Source: Tepidiphilus sp. J10
Lineage (GTDB): Bacteria > Pseudomonadota > Gammaproteobacteria > Burkholderiales > Thiobacillaceae
Direction: 5' to 3'
Assembly (NCBI GenBank): GCA_945897955.1
Contig: CAMDGQ010000016.1
Coordinates: 1 to 60,340, forward strand
DNA: 60,340 nucleotides
Shown here: positions 1-9,095 of the stretch, one piece after another
How the letters are laid out: each line of letters starts with the position of its first letter
Position numbering within the stretch: position 1 is the first letter of the stretch
The notes under the pieces: model-generated
Databases searched by the model: none
The model's input: the letters and a program-made list of their open reading frames with translations, nothing else
What the model was told of the DNA's origin: nothing
Made by a program: the position numbers and the translations under genes

Positions 1-1177
1 CGGCCACTTCATGCTCGACGGCGACCTCTTCGGTGCGGTCATTCCACTCGACAACGGAGCCCAGTCGCTGTCCCTTGTCGTTGATCACCGGGTTGGCCAC
101 CACGGTCATGCTGTGACCGCCGATATTCAGTGCGCCACGGTGGGTGCTGTTGAGCTTTCCGAGTATGTCTGCCTGATGTGCGGGGTTCTTGTGGAAGCTG
201 TCGATGCTGACGCCAAGCAGATTGTCTACGTTGAAATGCGGCAACTGCTTGCGGATGTCCGCCTGGGCATGCCGAAACATGCCTTGCACGGCCTTGTTGG
301 TATAGATGATGCGCCGCTCGTTGTCGGCCATCATGACTTTGGCGGAGACATTGTCGAGCGCAATCCTGACGCGCAGGTTCTCAACCGCAACTGCCGAGCT
401 GGTCTTGAGCTGTGCTTGCAGGATGCGCAGGTTCGACAGCAATGAGACCTGGTCACCCGGCTGGATGTTGATGGGGTCGTCGAGTTGTCCCTTCGCCAGG
501 GTTTGCACCACGGAACTGGCATAGCCGGGTTCTCCGCCCAGCTGGCTGAGTACATTTCGAATCATGCTGCGAAGCAACATCAACAAAATTGTGGCAATCG
601 CCAGCGAAAGTCCGATCAGCAGCACCTGACCGAGCAGGATCAAGCGGTTGGTGTTGGTGCCGTCAGCTTCCTGAGCCTTGTGAATGTCTTCGTTCAGGCC
701 ATTGATGGCTTCGGCCAGCTTTGCCGAAGCTTCGTCGAATCCGCCGGGGCCTTTCATGATGGCATCGCCGGCGGCTTTGCCCTGGCCAATGTATGCAGCG
801 GACATGCCTTCGCCGATGCGGTACAAGGTTTCGGCGTCAGTCCGCATGGCAGACAGACTGCCAGCCTTTTCCGGTTGTAACTGTTGCAGCTGCTTGAGTG
901 CTGCCAGTGCCGTATCACGCGCCGTTTGAGCTTCCGTCCTGGCGGCGGGCTCGCCGGTCAGGCTGTAGTCGGTCAGAAATTGTTGTACTTGTACGATGGA
1001 AAATCGTGCCGAAGCGATCTGAGCGGAGGCCTGGTCGAACGCCAGGGCTGTCTGCTGAAGTGACTTGAGGCCCCAGGTCATCCCCAGAAAAACGACGATC
1101 ATGACGCTCAGCAATGTGGCATTGATCAACATGACACGGCTGGCGGCCTGGGAAATTTGAGGCGGGAGGATATTCAC
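1..1177 (-). CDS. Methyl-accepting chemotaxis protein with central PAS domain (3' part missing)
   Basis: This frame stays open to the window edge, so the signalling tip is not seen. The predicted start is a GTG preceded at a good distance by AGGA, 11 bases after the cheW stop. The protein has an N-terminal membrane segment (about residues 17-35), a four-helix-like sensor stretch rich in Gln and Ala, a second membrane segment (about 190-210), and then a PAS-like region carrying ALDNVSAKVMMADNERRIIY. A transmembrane receptor with a cytoplasmic PAS between HAMP-like and signalling parts is a known MCP layout in betaproteobacteria. The methyl-accepting domain itself lies off the window, so the MCP call rests on the membrane/PAS layout and on its place as last gene of the cheY-cheA-cheW run. 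A PAS sensor kinase or cyclase is the alternative. Confidence 0.75.
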   Translation of the reverse strand, partial: MNILPPQISQAASRVMLINATLLSVMIVVFLGMTWGLKSLQQTALAFDQASAQIASARFSIVQVQQFLTDYSLTGEPAARTEAQTARDTALAALKQLQQLQPEKAGSLSAMRTDAETLYRIGEGMSAAYIGQGKAAGDAIMKGPGGFDEASAKLAEAINGLNEDIHKAQEADGTNTNRLILLGQVLLIGLSLAIATILLMLLRSMIRNVLSQLGGEPGYASSVVQTLAKGQLDDPINIQPGDQVSLLSNLRILQAQLKTSSAVAVENLRVRIALDNVSAKVMMADNERRIIYTNKAVQGMFRHAQADIRKQLPHFNVDNLLGVSIDSFHKNPAHQADILGKLNSTHRGALNIGGHSMTVVANPVINDKGQRLGSVVEWNDRTEEVAVEHEVA

Positions 1178-1188
1178 GATGTCGTCCT

Positions 1189-1671
1189 TCAAGCCGCAGC
1201 CGCTTCAACCAGTGACATTTCCTGACTGGTCATCAGACGTTCGATATCGACGACGATGATCATGCGTTCTTCCACCGTGCCAAGGCCGAGGATGTAGCGG
1301 GTATCGAGAATGGAGCCGAACTCCGGCGAAGGGTGCAGGTTGCTTGAACTCAGCTGGATCACGTCGGAGACGCCATCGACGACGATGCCCATCACGCGCT
1401 TTCCGATGTTCAGGATGATCACGACGGTGAACTGGTCGTAGGTGGGGGCGCCCAGATTGAATTTGATGCGCAGGTCGACGATGGGGACGATGACGCCGCG
1501 CAGATTGATGACGCCCTTGATGAACGGCGGCGCGTTGGCGATTTTGGTGACGGCGTCGTAGCCGCGAATTTCCTGCACCTTGAGAATGTCGATGCCGTAT
1601 TCCTCGGCGCCCAGGGTAAAGGTGAGATATTCACCGGAGGCGGCGACACCGCTGGTTTCGGGGTAATCCAT
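1189..1671 (-). CDS. cheW: Chemotaxis coupling protein CheW
   Basis: This 160-residue protein is one CheW domain, which bridges receptors and the CheA kinase in the cytoplasmic chemosensory array. The family signature is clear: the N-terminal strand [20 protein letters not shown], then [14 protein letters not shown], and a central [10 protein letters not shown] segment. The length matches the family (about 150-170 residues). It lies 61 bases after cheA and just before a receptor gene on the same strand, so it is part of the same transcription unit. ATG is the natural start because the conserved fold begins about 12 residues in. Confidence 0.96.
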   Translation of the reverse strand: MDYPETSGVAASGEYLTFTLGAEEYGIDILKVQEIRGYDAVTKIANAPPFIKGVINLRGVIVPIVDLRIKFNLGAPTYDQFTVVIILNIGKRVMGIVVDGVSDVIQLSSSNLHPSPEFGSILDTRYILGLGTVEERMIIVVDIERLMTSQEMSLVEAAAA

Positions 1672-1732
1672 TTTGGTCTCCTATCGGGGCGAGGAATCGG
1701 GATAAGGCAATGCGCGCGGCGTTCGCCGCTGA

Positions 1733-4117
1733 TCAGGCGACCAGGCGGGGTCTGGCATGGGACAAGCCCATGCGGGTGACTGCCGAGACATCAATGATCA
1801 TGGCCACCCGACCATCTCCCATGATGGTGGCGCCGGAGATGCCGGGAACCTTGCGGTAGTTGGCCTCCAGACTCTTGATCACGACTTGTTGCTGGCCGAG
1901 CAGCTCATCGACGAACAGGGCTGCTTTGCCTTCTTCGGCTTCCACCACCACCAGCAAGCCCTTGGTGATGTCTTGCACACCGTCCAGGCCGAAGGCGGTC
2001 GCCAGCGAAACGAAGGGAAGATATTCCCCCCGGATGTGCACCATTCGACTGTCGCCGGCCAACGTGCGAATGTCGTCCAGCTTTGGTTGCAGTGATTCGA
2101 TGACCGTGGTGATCGGGAGGATGAAGGTCTCGCCGCCGACGCCGACCGACATTCCATCGAGAATCGCGAGGGTGAGCGGCAGTCGGATGACCGTGCGGGT
2201 GCCGAAACCGGGCGACGATTCGAGCTCGACGCGGCCGCCGAGTCCTTCGATGTTGCGTTTTACGACGTCCATGCCGACACCGCGTCCGGATACGTCGGTG
2301 ACCACATCGGCGGTCGAGAAACCCGGCGCGAAAATGAGTTGCCAGACATCGAAGTCGGACATGCCATCGTTGACCGGCAGCCCCTTTTCCTTGGCTTTTT
2401 CAAGTATCCGGGCGCGATCAAGTCCCCCTCCGTCGTCGATGACTTCGATGACGACGTTGCCGCCCTGGTGGCTGGCCTTGAGCGTCAGCGTTCCTTTCGG
2501 ATTCTTGCCGGCGGCGACGCGTTTTTCCGGTATTTCGATGCCGTGGTCGAGACTGTTCCGAACCAGATGCGTCATCGGGTCGGTGATTTTTTCGATCAAC
2601 CCTTTGTCCAGTTCGGTGTTGTCGCCAATGGTCTTGATTTCAACCAGCTTGTTCAGCTTGCCGGCCAGATCACGGACGACGCGCGGGAAGCGCGAGAAGA
2701 CCATGCTCATCGGCAACATGCGGATGGACATGACCGATTCCTGCATGTCGCGGGTATTGCGTGAGAGCAGGTCGATGCCGGCGAGTACTTTCTCGGCGAG
2801 CACCGGGTCGAGGTTGCTGGCCGCTTCAGCCAGCATTGCTTGCGTGATGACCAGTTCACCGACCAGGTTGATGAGTTGATCGACTTTCTCTACAGCGACT
2901 CTGATGCTGGTGTCGGTGTTGGCCGCAGTAATGATCTTGTCATTGTCGCGGCGGCCAGCCTTGGCCGTCTCGACGCCAGGGTTGTCGGTCAGACGTCGTC
3001 CCACCGTCGAGGTTGCTTCAACCTGTGGAGCCGGATTGACTTTCGTTGTCGCCGAGTCGCTTTCCCTGCTCAGGATGGCATTTGCCTTGTCCGAAAATGG
3101 ACGCGGTGCACTGGTTTTCAGCACGTATTCCGCACCGGGTGCATCGTCGAACAAGCCAAGTCCGCCAGGTGCATTGACGTATATGCCGTAGCCGGGGCCT
3201 TCAATGGCGGCCGGGCTGTCGCCGGGCGAAACCTCGGGCGGTTCAGGTTCGCTTCCTGGTGCTCCGGGAGCATCATCAAACAGACCGAAGCCGGCGGCTT
3301 CCATGCCGGCTGACGATGCTTCATCTCCGCTTGGGAGTTCATCAAAGAACCCGTAGCTGTCATCGGCCTGCTGTGAGACCACTGGGTCAGGCAGATCTTC
3401 AAAAAAGCCATAGGCGTCTTCTTCCGCTTCGGGTTCGATGAGCACTTCATCGGGACCGCAGTAGAAGGCTAGAACTTCCTTGAGATCGTTATCGCTGGCT
3501 TGAGTGGTGAGTATGGCAACGAATTTCCCATCCATGCCATTCGGCCGTTGCTTGATGTCCACGGCAGCAGCATCACGGAGGGCGTCGAGCAGGTTGTCGA
3601 ATGCTTCCGGAGTGCCGCTGACATTGGCGGGCAGCATGCATTCAAGCCGAATTCTGCGGACCTGGGCGGGCGCAGGTTCATCCGCTGGCATGGAGTGATC
3701 GGCGGGGTGGGCGTCTGTCGCCGTCGGATCATTGCTGGCAAGCTGGTTGAGGCGCTCGCAAACGGATGCGATTTCGTCCGCATCTGCTTCCGGTCCGCCC
3801 TGGTGATGCTCCAGTTGTGCGCGCAGCACATCGCCGGCGGCGAGGAAGGCATCGACCATCTCGGCCCTAAGTGCGAGTTCTTCCTTGCGCAGGCGGTCAA
3901 GCAGGGACTCCAGGACATGCGTGACGCTGGTCATGTCGGTAAAGCCGAACGTGCCGCTGCCCCCCTTGATGGAGTGCGCCGCCCGGAAGATGGCGTTGAG
4001 TTCCTCCAGCGAGGGAGATTCCACATTCAGGTTGAGGAGCAGAGTCTCCATACTCGCCAGGTGCTCCGAGGTCTCCTCGAAGAACACCTGGTAGAACTGG
4101 CTCATGTCGATGCTCAT
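1733..4117 (-). CDS. cheA: Chemotaxis histidine kinase CheA
   Basis: This is a 794-residue CheA that autophosphorylates and passes phosphate to CheY. Domains in order are an N-terminal Hpt domain with the phosphorylated His48 in AAHSIKGGSG, and a CheY-docking-like region (about 150-235). A long acidic linker (about 235-400) follows, with repeated GFFEDLP/GLFDDAPG-like blocks. Then come the dimerisation helices, an ATP-binding domain with N box (LVRNSLDHGIE), G1 (DDGGGLD) and G2 (SGRGVGMDVV) motifs, and a C-terminal CheW-like regulatory domain. The repeated acidic aromatic blocks in the linker are unusual and may be docking sites. The gene lies between cheY and cheW on the same strand, 90 and 61 bases away. 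Confidence 0.97.
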   Translation of the reverse strand: MSIDMSQFYQVFFEETSEHLASMETLLLNLNVESPSLEELNAIFRAAHSIKGGSGTFGFTDMTSVTHVLESLLDRLRKEELALRAEMVDAFLAAGDVLRAQLEHHQGGPEADADEIASVCERLNQLASNDPTATDAHPADHSMPADEPAPAQVRRIRLECMLPANVSGTPEAFDNLLDALRDAAAVDIKQRPNGMDGKFVAILTTQASDNDLKEVLAFYCGPDEVLIEPEAEEDAYGFFEDLPDPVVSQQADDSYGFFDELPSGDEASSAGMEAAGFGLFDDAPGAPGSEPEPPEVSPGDSPAAIEGPGYGIYVNAPGGLGLFDDAPGAEYVLKTSAPRPFSDKANAILSRESDSATTKVNPAPQVEATSTVGRRLTDNPGVETAKAGRRDNDKIITAANTDTSIRVAVEKVDQLINLVGELVITQAMLAEAASNLDPVLAEKVLAGIDLLSRNTRDMQESVMSIRMLPMSMVFSRFPRVVRDLAGKLNKLVEIKTIGDNTELDKGLIEKITDPMTHLVRNSLDHGIEIPEKRVAAGKNPKGTLTLKASHQGGNVVIEVIDDGGGLDRARILEKAKEKGLPVNDGMSDFDVWQLIFAPGFSTADVVTDVSGRGVGMDVVKRNIEGLGGRVELESSPGFGTRTVIRLPLTLAILDGMSVGVGGETFILPITTVIESLQPKLDDIRTLAGDSRMVHIRGEYLPFVSLATAFGLDGVQDITKGLLVVVEAEEGKAALFVDELLGQQQVVIKSLEANYRKVPGISGATIMGDGRVAMIIDVSAVTRMGLSHARPRLVA

Positions 4118-4207
4118 GGCAATATCCGCAGGCTATTGATTGCTGAGGGCGGCAGCGCCAGGCCGAGTACCTGATGCGCTTGCAAGGGACTCGGTCCTGC
4201 CAGCGGC

Positions 4208-4573
4208 TTAACCGATGACTTTCTTGACTACTTCAAGCAGCTTTTGCGGGTCGAACGGTTTGACCAGCCAGCCGGTCGCGCCCGCCGCTTTGCCCGCGGC
4301 TTTCATCGTGTCGCTGGATTCCGTGGTGAGCATCAGAATAGGCTTGCTGCGGTAATCAGGTAAGCCGCGAAGTGATTTGATCAGGGTGAGCCCATCCATT
4401 CTGGGCATGTTCTGATCGGTCAACACCAGATCGGCTACCTTGCTCTTGGCCTTGTTGAGACCATCCTCCCCATCTACTGCTTCAATGACTTCGTAGCCCG
4501 CGCTTTTCAGCGTGAACGCGACCATCTGACGGATGGAGGCTGAGTCATCAACCGTCAAAACGACTTTACCCAT
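4208..4573 (-). CDS. cheY: Chemotaxis response regulator CheY
   Basis: This 121-residue stand-alone receiver domain is the diffusible output of CheA. The acidic pocket is Asp9/Asp10 in TVDDSASIRQ, the phosphorylated residue is Asp53 in LVLTDQNMPRMDG, the switch Thr lies in LMLTTESSD, and the invariant Lys is in WLVKPFDP. There is no output domain, as expected for CheY. It begins 17 bases after the MCP stop and precedes cheA, so it is probably co-transcribed with both. Because it sits inside a chemotaxis cluster I call it CheY rather than a generic single-domain regulator. Confidence 0.93.
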   Translation of the reverse strand: MGKVVLTVDDSASIRQMVAFTLKSAGYEVIEAVDGEDGLNKAKSKVADLVLTDQNMPRMDGLTLIKSLRGLPDYRSKPILMLTTESSDTMKAAGKAAGATGWLVKPFDPQKLLEVVKKVIG

Positions 4574-4590
4574 AGCGCTTCCTCTCTAGA

Positions 4591-5760
4591 TCAGAACAAT
4601 TCGATATCGCCGGAACTCATGCTTTCCTGCTTGACTGGGTGGTTCCGCTGCGCTTCCTGGAGCGAGTGGTCATGCAGCCAGCTTCGCGCCTGGCTCAGGC
4701 CGCTGCTCAACTGGGCGCTTTGCTGAATGCTGCCTGCAAGTTTTTCGACCAGATCTTCGACATTGAGGATGCGGTTCTGTGCATGGCCGATCAATTGGCT
4801 GCTCATGTCCTGGAATTGGAGCGCGGTAACTGCGGCGTTCACTTCTACGGAAACCCGGCCGGCTTGTTCGTCAATGCTTTGTGCGGACGCAGCCATTTCC
4901 AGGTTGATTTCGCTGATGCGCGCCATGGTGCTATGCACCCGCTGCTTCGATTGCAGCGCGAAATTCATGTCCATCGAGGCGACCGAGTAAATCGAATCAT
5001 GCGCGACTGCCAGCGAGGTGTGAACCCCTTCCATGTGGCCGCGAATCTGCTGCGAGAAGTGGTTGGTCCGTTGAGACAGGGCGCGTACTTCATCCGCAAC
5101 GACCGCGAATCCCCGCCCCGCTTCGCCTGCCCGTGCGGCTTCGATGGCTGCGTTCAGGGCGAGCAGATTGGTCTGCTTGGCAATTGATTCGATCTCGCCC
5201 AGGATGCCGATAATCGCGTTGACTTCGTTGTCGATGGTTTCCATGGTCTCGACCAGACCCATTGCAATCTTGCTGGTGTTGACGGTGTTGTCAACGAAGG
5301 CCTCCATCGTTTTTGATGTGTTCAGTACGAATTCTGAAAAGCTGACGCCTTCATTTCCACTGCCCTGCGAGGACATTGCAGAAACGATGGAGATGGCGAG
5401 ATCGCGCTGAGCCTGGATTCGGGTATTCATTTCGCCGAAGCGTTGAACCAGTTCGTCGATTGCGAGGCGCAGCAAGTCCTTGACGCGCTCCAGATCTTCT
5501 CGACTTGATTGAAACTGGCTCTTGCCTTCGCGTGAGAGATCCGACATCAGCGCAGCCAGTTCAGTGCGCAAGGCCGCCTCTTCATTCTGCGTGTTGTCTG
5601 GTTTTGTCTTGTCCAGATCAAAACCGGCGTTCAACACCAGAATCAGAACAGCCGCCAGGGCTACCGCGAGCAGGCGCCAGATCGGTTCGGCGAACCATGC
5701 CGTCAATCCCACCATGATTGCAACTGCAACGATGACTGCGGCGAACTTCTTCGAGCTCAA
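4591..5760 (-). CDS. Methyl-accepting chemotaxis protein without a large periplasmic domain
   Basis: This 389-residue receptor has two adjacent N-terminal hydrophobic segments (about 7-25 and 29-46) with almost nothing between them, so it has no sizeable periplasmic sensor. The remainder is cytoplasmic coiled coil with the hallmark hairpin tip [20 protein letters not shown], followed by [18 protein letters not shown]. The C-terminus is a short acidic-aromatic tail, GDIELF. The only initiator available in this frame is a TTG at 5760, preceded by GGGGA at about nine bases. It is the first gene of the MCP-cheY-cheA-cheW-MCP unit and follows a sigma-28 promoter. It may sense a membrane or cytoplasmic signal. 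Confidence 0.93.
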   Translation of the reverse strand: MSSKKFAAVIVAVAIMVGLTAWFAEPIWRLLAVALAAVLILVLNAGFDLDKTKPDNTQNEEAALRTELAALMSDLSREGKSQFQSSREDLERVKDLLRLAIDELVQRFGEMNTRIQAQRDLAISIVSAMSSQGSGNEGVSFSEFVLNTSKTMEAFVDNTVNTSKIAMGLVETMETIDNEVNAIIGILGEIESIAKQTNLLALNAAIEAARAGEAGRGFAVVADEVRALSQRTNHFSQQIRGHMEGVHTSLAVAHDSIYSVASMDMNFALQSKQRVHSTMARISEINLEMAASAQSIDEQAGRVSVEVNAAVTALQFQDMSSQLIGHAQNRILNVEDLVEKLAGSIQQSAQLSSGLSQARSWLHDHSLQEAQRNHPVKQESMSSGDIELF

Positions 5761-5805
5761 TCTTATTCCCCAGCTTGGATGGGCCCGGCGGCCCGACAGG
5801 CTGAG

Positions 5806-5832
5806 CTATCGGCAGATCGGCATAAAACTTTA
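5806..5832 (-). promoter_or_regulatory. Sigma-28 (FliA) flagellar-class promoter for the chemotaxis operon
   Basis: On the minus strand the -35 element is TAAAGTTT (5832-5825). After 11 bases comes GCCGATAG (5813-5806). The enterobacterial FliA consensus is TAAAGTTT-N11-GCCGATAA, so 15 of 16 positions match. It lies about 45 bases upstream of the MCP start codon and reads into the MCP-cheY-cheA-cheW operon, the expected class of target. Activity is inferred from the match only. Confidence 0.85.
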
Positions 5833-5847
5833 GTGGTGATTCGAGGG

Positions 5848-5883
5848 AAAAAAGCCGGATGGCTGGGGTGACCATCCGGCTTT
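5848..5883 (-). terminator. Rho-independent terminator after grxD
   Basis: A 12-base-pair stem (AAAGCCGGATGG/CCATCCGGCTTT) with a nine-base loop is followed, on the minus strand, by a run of Ts. It lies 18 bases past the grxD stop and just upstream of the chemotaxis promoter, so it insulates the two units. Confidence 0.88.
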
Positions 5884-5901
5884 GAAGGGCTGAAAAGGTA
5901 A

Positions 5902-6219
5902 TCAGGCAGGCACAGTGGCCAGCATTTTTTGCAGTTCACCAGACTGATATAGATCGCGAGTAATGTCGGCGCCGCCGATAAACTGCCCGTTGATGAAGAC
6001 CAGGGGAATCGTTGGCCAACTGGCGTATTCCTTGATGCCTTCACGAATTTCGTGCTCTACCAGCAGATTGACCGAGAAAAGATTGGTCACTCCACAGGCG
6101 CGCAGAATATTGGCCGTGTTGGCTGAATAGCCGCATTGGGGAAATTGCGGTGTGCCTTTCATGTACAGCACAACGGGATGAGTGGTGACTTGCTCGTGAA
6201 TCAGTTTCTGGATGTCCAT
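5902..6219 (-). CDS. grxD: Monothiol glutaredoxin (Grx4/GrxD type)
   Basis: This 105-residue protein has the monothiol glutaredoxin layout: KGTPQFPQCGYS with the single active cysteine Cys29, WPTIPLVFINGQFIGG for glutathione binding, and a C-terminal GADI/DLYQSGEL helix. The family binds and transfers [2Fe-2S] clusters with glutathione in the cytoplasm. The active-site motif reads CGYS where most relatives have CGFS, a conservative change. A strong terminator follows it. Confidence 0.95.
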   Translation of the reverse strand: MDIQKLIHEQVTTHPVVLYMKGTPQFPQCGYSANTANILRACGVTNLFSVNLLVEHEIREGIKEYASWPTIPLVFINGQFIGGADITRDLYQSGELQKMLATVPA

Positions 6220-6298
6220 GCTGACCTCTAAGTTGACTAAATCTGTCGGGAATTATAAGGGCTCAGGCAATCTCGTCAAGCCGGGTTATGGAACAGGA

Positions 6299-6517
6299 TC
6301 ATGGAACAGGGTCATGACCTCCCGGGTGCCAGGGGTGGCAGCGGGAAATTCGTCTGATGGCAAGCCAGCTACCCTTGATTGCGCCGTGTCTTTCCACTGC
6401 CTCACGGGCAAATTGTGAGCAGGTTGGTGTGAAGCGGCATTGATTGCCCATGAAGGGTGATAAAACCAGTTGATAAAAGCGGATCAGGCCTATCAGGATA
6501 TGTTGCAGGGGGTTCAT
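6299..6517 (-). CDS. yidD: Membrane protein insertion efficiency factor YidD
   Basis: This 72-residue protein has the YidD signature: an N-terminal amphipathic helix ([17 protein letters not shown]), then [19 protein letters not shown] and [14 protein letters not shown]. The family helps YidC insert proteins in the inner membrane and binds its cytoplasmic face. In most bacteria yidD sits between rnpA and yidC, next to rpmH. Here it is between mobA and grxD, away from that cluster. Confidence 0.95.
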   Translation of the reverse strand: MNPLQHILIGLIRFYQLVLSPFMGNQCRFTPTCSQFAREAVERHGAIKGSWLAIRRISRCHPWHPGGHDPVP

Positions 6518-6538
6518 CAGGATCGCTATCCAGTGGAA

Positions 6539-7156
6539 TCAGCGCGCATAGCGTGGTGCGAGACGCTCCGCTTTTCTGAGGTCGTCAGGGGTGTTGAGGT
6601 TGAGAAAGGCATAGGGATCGTCACCGAAATGAATCGTTTCGCACGCATGTCTGGCTTGCCAGGCTTGTACCTGGCGGCCGCCTGAGCTGACGAATTCCTC
6701 AAGGTCGGCTATGAGTTCCCGATGTACCAGCATGATCGCGAACTGGTTGCCGGTTTCGTCTGCGGCGCGTGCCAGGGGTACCTGACTGGCAAGGGCGTGA
6801 TCAAGCAGTTTTCCGGTGAGGTCAAGCGGCAGAAAGGGCGTGTCGCAAGGCACGCTCAGCAACCATTCCTGTTGTGCGGTGCGGGCCGCAGCAAGCAGCC
6901 CTGCGAGCGGGCCTGGTCTGTCCGGCAGGTAGTCGGGAACAACGGTATGTCCAATGGCGGCATATCGGTTCAGGTTGCGATTCGCATTGATCAATACCTC
7001 GGCAACATGACCGGAGAGTCGCTCGGCGACCCAGGCAGCCAGGGGCCGACGCGAGAGTTCTATCAGCCCCTTGTCTTCACCCTGAAAGCGGCGTGCCAAG
7101 CCACCTGCAAGAATGACCGCGCTGACTGGTCGAGGTTCATGGAGTGCTGGCTGCAT
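6539..7156 (-). CDS. mobA: Molybdenum cofactor guanylyltransferase MobA
   Basis: This protein of about 205 residues transfers GMP to molybdopterin to make the guanine-dinucleotide cofactor for DMSO-reductase-family enzymes. It carries the nucleotidyltransferase signature SAVILAGGLARRFQGEDKGL near the N-terminus, then PDRPGPLAGLLAA and the metal-binding stretch LLSVPCDTPFLP. The frame is open further upstream, but I place the start at the second of two tandem ATGs (7156), because GGAG lies just before it and the length then fits MobA. This start overlaps the end of the upstream glycosyltransferase gene by 20 bases, indicating translational coupling. Confidence 0.92.
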   Translation of the reverse strand: MQPALHEPRPVSAVILAGGLARRFQGEDKGLIELSRRPLAAWVAERLSGHVAEVLINANRNLNRYAAIGHTVVPDYLPDRPGPLAGLLAAARTAQQEWLLSVPCDTPFLPLDLTGKLLDHALASQVPLARAADETGNQFAIMLVHRELIADLEEFVSSGGRQVQAWQARHACETIHFGDDPYAFLNLNTPDDLRKAERLAPRYAR

Positions 7157-8699
7157 CATGCTCCAGGCGGTAAACCTGCGATTTGTAACGGGGACGGAAG
7201 CCTTCCCAGATGACATTGCCGACAACAGGCGTTCTCGGTTTTCCGCTGGCTTGCACGGACAGCTTCAAAGTCCATGGGCAGTCGATCCGTTCCCTTGCCT
7301 TGAGGTGCAATCGCAGCATGGTTTTCATCGCGGGATCGACGCTGGTATTCAGGCAAGCGCCAGCCGGCAAGTGGCGCGACATGTCTGCAATGAGCGGACG
7401 ATAGGCCCAGCCGGCTTCAATCCAGGGACGAAACAAGGTTGCGATCAAAATCCAGATTAGAACCATGCCTGTGGCCCAGACCAGAATTGGGCGCGCCTTC
7501 GCGCGAGGAAACAGCGGGATGGCAATGATCCAGGCGAGTGTGGCGACGGCAGCGGGAAAATAGGCAAAGGCTGCGACCGAACCGGGTTGGTAGCCAGGCG
7601 TTAGACGGGCCATGCGCAGCGCCAGCTTGGCCGGGTAACCCCATTCGATCGCGGCGAAATAGACCCAGAATGCCATGATCAGAAAGGCGAAGAACAAAAC
7701 GCCAAACCAGTACAGTGCCTGGGCTGCGCCGCGTCGCAAGTTATCCAGACCGTAAGCGGATAACAGCGCCAGAGGCAACAATACGGGCAGCAATGCGCCA
7801 TCTCTTGACCATGCAGGCACCAGTCCCGCGAGCAATAGAACAACCACTGCAATCAGGGGCAGGTGCAATTCCGGGGTGCGCGCCAGACGAAGATGGGCAT
7901 GCCAGATTGCGCCGAGCGCCAACGGCCACAATGGCCAGGCAAACCAGGGTAATTCGGCAAATGCGCTGGAGGGAGGTCGAATTGGACTGAAGCGCCCGCC
8001 ACCATGCCATTGCAGCCAGTCATTCAGGTTGCCGGTCGAAGACAGGTAGGCGAAGGCGAGGGTCAGCAAAACCATTGCGAGCAGCGCGCCGCGCAGCATG
8101 GCTTGCCGAAAATTCCGGTCGCGCCCGACAGGCAGGAACAGTGGCAAGAGAATGATCGCCAGGCCGGCAACCAGATCCGGGATTCCGCGTAAGCCAAGCG
8201 TCAAAAAAGCAAGCGCAATGCCGATTGCCAACATGCCATATCGTGCTTGGGTTTTTGCCACCATCACGCCATACAAGAGCAGCGACCATGCGGCAAGCAG
8301 CGCGGTCTCCGGTAAAAGCGCGTGTGCGCGCAGCATCAGGCCAAAGCCGCCGGCCAGAGCAATTGTCGCGGCCGGACCAAATCCCGGGCCGAACAGAGCG
8401 CGACCGCTCAAGCCAGTGAACAGGAGTGCAATGCAGGTAAACAGGCCACTGGCAAGTCGCGCGCCATCCTGGATATCGCCTCCGGCGATATTCGCCTTGA
8501 CCGCGATAGCCGCAACCAGGGTGTACAGCGGGGCGGGGGTCGACCAGATGGAAACCGATCCTTCGAGCCAGTCGAGGATCGGCTCAAGTGCGGCTGCTTC
8601 TTCCGCCTTCCAGGCATCGCGACCGGTCAGTCCGAAAAATGCCCAGAAGCACAGCAGCAAAGCAAGCCAGATCAGTTTTGCGGGGGGCGTCGAATTCAT
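7137..8699 (-). CDS. Integral membrane glycosyltransferase, ArnT/PMT (GT39/GT83-like) family
   Basis: This 520-residue protein has about a dozen hydrophobic segments across residues 8-420. The family's first periplasmic loop with acidic residues follows TM1 (GRDAWKAEEAAALEPILDWL), and the C-terminal soluble tail is short. ArnT/PMT enzymes move a sugar from a polyprenyl-phosphate carrier to lipid A, proteins or glycans on the outer face of the inner membrane. The substrate cannot be told from sequence. It overlaps mobA, but the functional link is unclear. A terminator lies upstream, between it and rpmE. Confidence 0.8.
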   Translation of the reverse strand: MNSTPPAKLIWLALLLCFWAFFGLTGRDAWKAEEAAALEPILDWLEGSVSIWSTPAPLYTLVAAIAVKANIAGGDIQDGARLASGLFTCIALLFTGLSGRALFGPGFGPAATIALAGGFGLMLRAHALLPETALLAAWSLLLYGVMVAKTQARYGMLAIGIALAFLTLGLRGIPDLVAGLAIILLPLFLPVGRDRNFRQAMLRGALLAMVLLTLAFAYLSSTGNLNDWLQWHGGGRFSPIRPPSSAFAELPWFAWPLWPLALGAIWHAHLRLARTPELHLPLIAVVVLLLAGLVPAWSRDGALLPVLLPLALLSAYGLDNLRRGAAQALYWFGVLFFAFLIMAFWVYFAAIEWGYPAKLALRMARLTPGYQPGSVAAFAYFPAAVATLAWIIAIPLFPRAKARPILVWATGMVLIWILIATLFRPWIEAGWAYRPLIADMSRHLPAGACLNTSVDPAMKTMLRLHLKARERIDCPWTLKLSVQASGKPRTPVVGNVIWEGFRPRYKSQVYRLEHDAASTP

Positions 8700-8767
8700 G
8701 GCAATACGGCGTCGTAAGTGGGCTGATCAGGGGCCGAAGTGAGCGTCGCTCGCATGGTATGCATGCA

Positions 8768-8804
8768 AAACAAAAAAGGCAGCCATTGGCTGCCTTTTTT
8801 GTTT
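8768..8804 (-). terminator. Strong symmetric terminator after rpmE
   Basis: A perfect stem of AAAAAAGGCAGCC/GGCTGCCTTTTTT around the loop ATT extends with further A-T pairs on each side. On the minus strand it lies 12 bases after the rpmE stop. The symmetric A and T tracts mean it could also act on plus-strand transcripts. Confidence 0.92.
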
Positions 8805-8815
8805 GTGCGCAAGTG

Positions 8816-9025
8816 TTATTTCTTGCCGATGCCGTATTTCTGGCGGAATTTCTCGACACGACCGGCTGTGTCGACAATCTTCTGCTTGCCGGTATAGAAC
8901 GGATGGCAGGCCGAGCATACTTCGACGTGCAGCGGCTTGTTCATCGTGGAACGGGTGGTAAAGCTGTTGCCGCAACTGCATGTAACGGCAATTTCGTTGT
9001 ACTCGGGGTGAATGCCTGCTTTCAT
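8816..9025 (-). CDS. rpmE: 50S ribosomal protein L31, zinc-binding type
   Basis: This 69-residue protein is a typical L31 with [10 protein letters not shown] at the N-terminus and [20 protein letters not shown] near the C-terminus. Cysteines in CSCG (16 and 18) and CSACH (37 and 40) form the zinc site that defines the C+ form, expressed when zinc is adequate. It is a single-gene unit followed by a strong terminator. Confidence 0.97.
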   Translation of the reverse strand: MKAGIHPEYNEIAVTCSCGNSFTTRSTMNKPLHVEVCSACHPFYTGKQKIVDTAGRVEKFRQKYGIGKK

Positions 9026-9095
9026 ATCGCGCTACCTGGGTCGGAACCTGGAAAGCGCGGGATTATCCATAAAAACACCGATACAGGCAAACGTA

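Noticed and set aside
6299..6517. yidD as evidence of nearby rnpA, rpmH and the replication origin
   Set aside because: Neighbours are grxD and mobA, and no dnaA, rpmH, rnpA or DnaA-box cluster is seen. The gene has simply moved.
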